10,382 nucleotides of DNA from an uncultured Collinsella sp. (GTDB lineage Bacteria > Actinomycetota > Coriobacteriia > Coriobacteriales > Coriobacteriaceae): NCBI GenBank assembly GCA_900555355.1, contig USKV01000038.1:1-10382 (forward strand), read 5' to 3'. Made by a program: the position numbers and the translations under genes. The notes beneath the pieces are model-generated. The model did not search any database and was not told the origin of the DNA. It was given only the letters and a program-made list of their open reading frames with translations. This document shows positions 5,990-10,382 of the stretch, piece after piece (position 1 is the stretch's first letter; every line of letters starts with the position of its first letter).

Positions 5990-8860
5990 TCACGCTCCCT
6001 GTGCGGCGAGCGCCGCGGTCAGGACGATGCCGGCAATCTTGGCCGCCTTGACGTCGTGTTTGTCGTAATCCTCCAGGGCCACCGAGATGGCAACCGTGGG
6101 TGAATCGTAAGGTGCAAAGCCAACAAACATAGAGTTGACGTTGGTGCCGCCGGTCTCGGCCGAACCGGTCTTACCGACAACTTTGACGCCCGGAATCTGG
6201 GCATCGGTGCCGGTACCGGACTGGACGACGGCGAGCATGGCCTGCTTGACCTGGTCGGCCGTGGCAGAGCTGACAGCCTGGCCCAGCGAGCGGGACTGCG
6301 TGGTCTTAACCACGGTTCCGTCCGGGGCGAGTATCTGGGACACAAAGAACGGGTCCATGACCACGCCGCTGTTGGCGATAGCGGCAGCGATCACGCAATT
6401 CTGCATGACGGTGGTCTGCGGGCCAGGTGTGTGGTCCATGCCGACGGGCTGGCCGGCGCCTGCCCAAGCGGTCTCCCACTCGGTCATAAGCGACGGGTCG
6501 GCCATGATGGAAGCCGCGGTGGTCAGATCCTGACCGAGCTTTTGACCGTAGCCAAAGGCGTTGGCAAACTGGACGAGCGAGTTGGCGCCGACCTCGTTGG
6601 CCACCTGGCCAAAGACGACGTTAGACGACACGGCGAAGGCCTGCTGCAGGCTGATGGTTCCGTAGCTCTCGTTGGCATAGTTGGTGACCGGCGCGTTGCC
6701 GATGTCCATGGAGCCGGGCGCCTGGTACGTGCTGGTAAGGCTGGCGGTGCCGGTTTCGAGCGCCGCGGAGAGCGTGACGACCTTAAAGGTCGAGCCCGGG
6801 GTGTAGAGCGCGTCCATGGCGCGGTCGTACATGGAGCCGTCCTCGCCACCGCCCGACTGCATCAGGGCATCGATGTTGGTGTTGTCGTAGGTGGGCGAGC
6901 TGGCACATGCGAGCACCGCGCCGGTACGCGGGTCGATGACCACTACAGCGCCCTTAAAGCCCTTGAGCGCCTGCTCAGCAGCCGTCTGGATACGCGAGTC
7001 GATGGTGAGCTTGGCGGTGTTGCCCGGCTGGGTCTGGCCCGCGAGCGACGCGATGGCGTTGTTCCAGCTGGAGTAATCCTTGGAGCCGGTGAGCGTATCG
7101 TTCATGACGCTCTCGATGCCGGCGGTGCCGTATTGCTGGCTCACGTAGCCCACCACGTGCGCGGCCATGTTGCCGTTGGGGTAGGAGCGGGCGTAGGTGC
7201 CGTCCTCCTGCTGCAGCGACTCGGCTAGTGTCACGCCGTCGGACGTGATGATGGAGCCACGCTGGATGTACTTGGAGCGGGCGATGGTGTGGTTGTTGGT
7301 CGGCATGTCCTGGTAGTCCTTCGCCTTGATGACCTGGACATAGGTGAGGTTGCCGATAAGGATGGCGAACAGCGCCGTAAAGGCGAGCACCGCGCGGGTT
7401 AGACGGTTGGCAAGCGCAACGCGGCCGAGCACGCCGGATTCAGGCGTGTCGAGCAGGCGACGACGCATGCGAGAACTCGCGGAGTGGCTGCCGTGGCTGT
7501 AGGAAGGTGCGTTGGCAAAGCGCGTACCGGTCGGGGCAGCGGCGGATGCGACCTGGTCATCGGTGATGGCGGCCATGGTGCCGGTGCCGGTAAGCTCGGC
7601 CTCGCGTCCGGTCGCCTCGTCACCGGCACGTAGCAGGAGTGCGACGATGATAAAGCTTGCCAGTAGCGAGGAGCCGCCCTGGCTCATAAAGGGCAGGGTG
7701 ACGCCGGTCAGCGGGATCAGGCGGGTTACGCCGCCCACGATCAAGAAGGCCTGGAAGCTGATGGCTGCCGTAAGACCGGTGGCGCTAAAGGCGGCAAGGT
7801 CGGACTTTGCGCGGGCAGCTGTGGTGAGGCCACGCACGGCAAAGAGCATAAACAGGATGAGCACGGCGCCGCCGCCCAAAAGGCCCATTTCCTCGCCGAT
7901 GGCCGAGAAGATGAAGTCGGACTCGACGACGGGGATGTTGTTTGCCATGCCGTTGCCGATGCCGACGCCAACCAGGCCGCCGTCAGCCAGTGAGTAAAGT
8001 GACTGTACGATCTGGTAGCCCTGGCCCTGGGCATCCTTAAACGGATCGACCCAGACCTGAAAGCGCACCTGCACGTGCGACAGGAACTTGTAGGCGCCCA
8101 CGGCTCCAACGGCCAGCAGCGCAAGGCCGATGATGACGTACGAAAAGCGTCCCGTGGCAACATAGAGCATCAGCAAAAAGATGGTGTAGAACAGGACGGC
8201 CGAGCCCAGGTCGCGTTCGAAGACGACGATGAGCAGGCACACGCCCCACACGGCAAACAGCGGCAGCAGCAGGCGGAAGCGCGGAATCTTGAGGCCCAAG
8301 ATCTTGCGGTTGGAGATGGAGAGCAGTTCGCGGTTCTCGGCCAGATAGCCTGCCAGGAACAAGACGATGAAGACCTTGGCGAACTCGCCGGGCTGGATGG
8401 TGAAGCCCGCGATGCGAATCCACAGCTTGGAGCCCGAGATCGTGGTGCCGATAAAGATCGGCAGCATCAGCAGGATGATGCCGATAATGCCAAAGGTGTA
8501 CTTGTAGCGCATGACCACGTCGAGGTTTTTGACCAGTGCAAGCGTTCCCACCATGAGCGCCACCGAGATAAACAGGATGATGAGCTGTGAGATGGCGAGA
8601 GCGGGGGCGAGGCGTGTCACGAACGTGATGCCGATGCCCGAAAGTATAAATACGATGGGTAGGATGGCGGGGTCGGCGCCGGGCGCCAAGATGCGCACGG
8701 CGATATGTGCCGCGGCGAAGGCGGCAAAGAGGCCGATCGGCACGGCGAGCGTCTCAAAGGAGATAGCGGCGCCCGCGGTGAGCACGTACATCGCATACAG
8801 CAGGATGACGGGGAACGCCGAGGCGATGAGCAAGAGCAGTTCGGTGTTGCGGCGACTCAT
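5990..8860 (-). CDS. RodA (SEDS glycosyltransferase) fused to a class B penicillin-binding protein
   Basis: One 956-residue protein; numbering here starts at the ATG. Residues 8-412 are a FtsW/RodA/SpoVE polymerase with roughly 10-12 membrane helices. They include IQPGEFAK (155-162), the catalytic Asp315 of ESDFIFSAIGEE (313-324), and the terminal signature TGVTLPFMSQGGSS (385-398). A cytoplasmic Ser/Thr/Ala-rich linker (413-485) leads to one further membrane helix (about 486-511) and an extracellular class B PBP. The transpeptidase motifs are all present: STFK (690-693, nucleophile Ser690), SSN (745-747) and KTGSAE (897-902). In most bacteria these are two proteins forming one complex that polymerises and cross-links peptidoglycan. 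Here they are covalently joined, and both halves retain their key residues. ATG 8860 is chosen because AAAGGGAG ends eight bases before it. The GTG at 8869 overlaps that ribosome binding site. It follows the phosphatase gene after 16 bases, so the two are probably translated together. Confidence 0.93.
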   Translation of the reverse strand: MSRRNTELLLLIASAFPVILLYAMYVLTAGAAISFETLAVPIGLFAAFAAAHIAVRILAPGADPAILPIVFILSGIGITFVTRLAPALAISQLIILFISVALMVGTLALVKNLDVVMRYKYTFGIIGIILLMLPIFIGTTISGSKLWIRIAGFTIQPGEFAKVFIVLFLAGYLAENRELLSISNRKILGLKIPRFRLLLPLFAVWGVCLLIVVFERDLGSAVLFYTIFLLMLYVATGRFSYVIIGLALLAVGAVGAYKFLSHVQVRFQVWVDPFKDAQGQGYQIVQSLYSLADGGLVGVGIGNGMANNIPVVESDFIFSAIGEEMGLLGGGAVLILFMLFAVRGLTTAARAKSDLAAFSATGLTAAISFQAFLIVGGVTRLIPLTGVTLPFMSQGGSSLLASFIIVALLLRAGDEATGREAELTGTGTMAAITDDQVASAAAPTGTRFANAPSYSHGSHSASSRMRRRLLDTPESGVLGRVALANRLTRAVLAFTALFAILIGNLTYVQVIKAKDYQDMPTNNHTIARSKYIQRGSIITSDGVTLAESLQQEDGTYARSYPNGNMAAHVVGYVSQQYGTAGIESVMNDTLTGSKDYSSWNNAIASLAGQTQPGNTAKLTIDSRIQTAAEQALKGFKGAVVVIDPRTGAVLACASSPTYDNTNIDALMQSGGGEDGSMYDRAMDALYTPGSTFKVVTLSAALETGTASLTSTYQAPGSMDIGNAPVTNYANESYGTISLQQAFAVSSNVVFGQVANEVGANSLVQFANAFGYGQKLGQDLTTAASIMADPSLMTEWETAWAGAGQPVGMDHTPGPQTTVMQNCVIAAAIANSGVVMDPFFVSQILAPDGTVVKTTQSRSLGQAVSSATADQVKQAMLAVVQSGTGTDAQIPGVKVVGKTGSAETGGTNVNSMFVGFAPYDSPTVAISVALEDYDKHDVKAAKIAGIVLTAALAAQGA

Positions 8861-8876
8861 AAGCGGCACTCCCTTT

Positions 8877-10382
8877 CTAATTCTTTTCGGAGGCTTCGGC
8901 CTCGGCGGACTGTTCGGCGGTTTTCTCGGAATCTGATTCGGAGGTCGATCCCTGATTGGTGTTGTCGCGAATCGTTTGCGCGTCGATCACCTGGCGGGTC
9001 TGCTCCTCGTCGATCTGGTGGCGGTACTTGGATATCGTGTCCTGCGCATCGTCGACACTTGTTTGCGGAATGCCCACCTTGAGGCGGTTTTGCGTGTCTT
9101 CGGGCAGGTCGGACAGCTTGATGCTGGTTTCGCTTTCGAGCCAGTGGAGCTTGAGTCCGAGTGGCTTGCCGGGTAGGCCGCGCCAGACGGCGACATTGCC
9201 CTGGTAGGTACCCAGGTAGTACGAGCCGGTGACACCCGTGTAGGCCCAGATGCCAGCTGCCAGCACAAAGACGAGGGCCAGGATGGCGGCGATAGTAACG
9301 TTGCGGCGACGCACGCGTTGCGCCTCGCGCATAACGCCATCGTCAACCAGGTCAACGACTACTACGGTCACGTTGTCGTGGCCGCCGGCGGCAAGCGCCG
9401 CGTCCACTAGGTTGTCGACGCAGATTTGCGCGGTTGAGGACTGCGTGGCGATGTTCTCGATATCGCTATCGGGAATCATGCTCGAGAGGCCGTCGGAGCA
9501 CAGGATCAGGCGGTCGCCTTCCTCGATGTGCAGGGTAAAGTGGTCGGCATACATGGCGGGATCCGAGCCCAGCGCGCGGGTGATGACCGAGCGGTTGGGG
9601 TGGACGCGAGCCTCGTCTTCCGTGATCTCGCCGGCGTCCACGAGCTCCTCCACGTAGGAGTGGTCGCGGGTCACGCGGATGAGCGTGCCCTCGTGGAGCA
9701 GATAGGCGCGAGAGTCGCCCACGTGGGCGATGGCGAGCGTGTCGTTTTCGATGTAGGCGCAGGTGGCCGTGCATCCCATGCCGGGTTTGCCCAGGCCGTT
9801 GAGGGCGGCCTCGATCACGGCGGCGTTGGCGGCCTCGACGGCTGCGGCCAGGCGCGCTGCGTCGGCGGACTGCGGGGCCGTCTTGGCAATAGTCTCGACG
9901 GCGATGGAAGAGGCTACCTCGCCGGCGGCGTGACCGCCCATGCCGTCGCATACGCAAAAGAGCGGCGACTGCACCAGATAGGAGTCCTCGTTGTGCGGGC
10001 GTACGCATCCGACGTCGGAACGGGCGCCCCACATAAGCTGCGTGGTGGTGCCGGCGTCGTAGGTCGAGTCGGTCTCGATGCGCTCCTCGGTCAGGGGCTC
10101 AAAGCTCATGGTCGAGCCGGGGTCTTTGAGCTTGGCCTCAACGGCAGCAACGTCGATCTCGGCGGTGTCACCGGGAGAGACGGTGTCGGTCTCGGCGTTT
10201 GATTCGGAATCACCGGTGTCCGGGGAGTCGGGCTCCTCGGAAACGCGGGCGGTCGACTCGTCGTCTTGCGGGCCGACGTCTATAGGCTCGGGCGCCGGCG
10301 TAGACGCGGGCGCAACCTCGGATGCCGGGGCTATGGGAAACGCCGGCGCGGCGGGCTCGGGTGCCGCAAACACCGCAGCGCT
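8877..10382 (-). CDS. Membrane PP2C-type Ser/Thr phosphatase (PstP/Stp family), 5' end outside window
   Basis: The frame is open to the right edge, giving 501 visible residues; numbering below starts at the GTG at 10373, which is probably an internal Val. Residues 1-112 are Pro/Ala-rich then acidic and look disordered. The PP2C domain (about 113-342) has all metal-binding motifs: RPHNED (125-130), DGMGG (143-147), GDSR (219-222), SDG (293-295) and GGHDNVT (330-336). A basic stretch RVRRR (353-357) precedes one membrane helix (about 359-379). An outer domain follows (380-470, with YYLGTYQGNVAVWRGLPG) that resembles the extracellular part of mycobacterial PstP, and then a Ser/Glu-rich acidic tail. 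PstP dephosphorylates PASTA kinases and their targets. The operon context with the kinase two genes on fits exactly. Internal ATGs at 10109 and 10034 have no Shine-Dalgarno, so translation most likely begins beyond the window. Confidence 0.93.
   Translation of the reverse strand, partial: SAAVFAAPEPAAPAFPIAPASEVAPASTPAPEPIDVGPQDDESTARVSEEPDSPDTGDSESNAETDTVSPGDTAEIDVAAVEAKLKDPGSTMSFEPLTEERIETDSTYDAGTTTQLMWGARSDVGCVRPHNEDSYLVQSPLFCVCDGMGGHAAGEVASSIAVETIAKTAPQSADAARLAAAVEAANAAVIEAALNGLGKPGMGCTATCAYIENDTLAIAHVGDSRAYLLHEGTLIRVTRDHSYVEELVDAGEITEDEARVHPNRSVITRALGSDPAMYADHFTLHIEEGDRLILCSDGLSSMIPDSDIENIATQSSTAQICVDNLVDAALAAGGHDNVTVVVVDLVDDGVMREAQRVRRRNVTIAAILALVFVLAAGIWAYTGVTGSYYLGTYQGNVAVWRGLPGKPLGLKLHWLESETSIKLSDLPEDTQNRLKVGIPQTSVDDAQDTISKYRHQIDEEQTRQVIDAQTIRDNTNQGSTSESDSEKTAEQSAEAEASEKN

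Noticed and set aside
8861..8869. GTG start at 8869 for the RodA-PBP fusion
   Set aside because: The GTG overlaps the Shine-Dalgarno itself, while ATG 8860 is spaced eight bases from it.

Overview
The window comes from a GC-rich bacterium, most likely an actinobacterium, and the class Coriobacteriia (Collinsella-like) fits best. This is inferred from the minus-strand cluster of PP2C phosphatase, RodA, class B PBP and PASTA kinase, which has the gene order of the actinobacterial pstP-rodA-pbpA-pknA/pknB locus, from the fusion of RodA and PBP into one protein, and from strong G/C preference at third codon positions. No rRNA, tRNA, CRISPR array or insertion sequence is visible, and taxonomy cannot be fixed without a search.

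Left part (1-2472, plus strand): a sugar-phosphate locus. A DeoR-family repressor (162-905) is preceded by two palindromes, and a TTGACA box on the minus strand at 8-13 suggests a divergent gene beyond the left edge. After a 265-base regulatory gap come a ribulose-phosphate 3-epimerase-family enzyme with allulose-6-phosphate-epimerase-like motifs (1171-1824) and an RpiB-type isomerase starting at TTG (1897-2373). The operon ends at a strong intrinsic terminator (2377-2410).

Middle (2473-3910): a convergent LacI-family regulator (2473-3483, minus). The same 16-base operator-like motif (GGTTAA-N4-TTAA core) occurs twice in front of the epimerase gene and once over the predicted transcription start of the LacI gene. 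The simplest model is that this regulator controls both the epimerase/isomerase operon and itself. A 65-codon plus-strand stretch with coding-like codon use but no ribosome binding site lies across the LacI promoter (3536-3733) and looks like a gene remnant. A perfect 14-bp hairpin at 3827-3860 terminates the next operon.

Right part (3911-10382, minus strand): a cell-wall growth and signalling operon transcribed right to left. It encodes a membrane PP2C Ser/Thr phosphatase (its 5' end lies outside the window), a RodA glycosyltransferase fused to a class B penicillin-binding transpeptidase, and a PknB-like Ser/Thr kinase with four extracellular PASTA repeats. The fused enzyme would polymerise and cross-link peptidoglycan, the kinase would sense muropeptides or lipid II, and the phosphatase would reverse its phosphorylations.

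Most of the window is conventional. The points most worth a second look are the shared operator motif and duplicated promoter-operator unit, the ambiguous substrate of the epimerase, the RodA-PBP fusion with its Ser/Thr-rich cytoplasmic linker, and an Asp in place of the second activation-loop Thr of the kinase. I did not see a clearly undescribed system.
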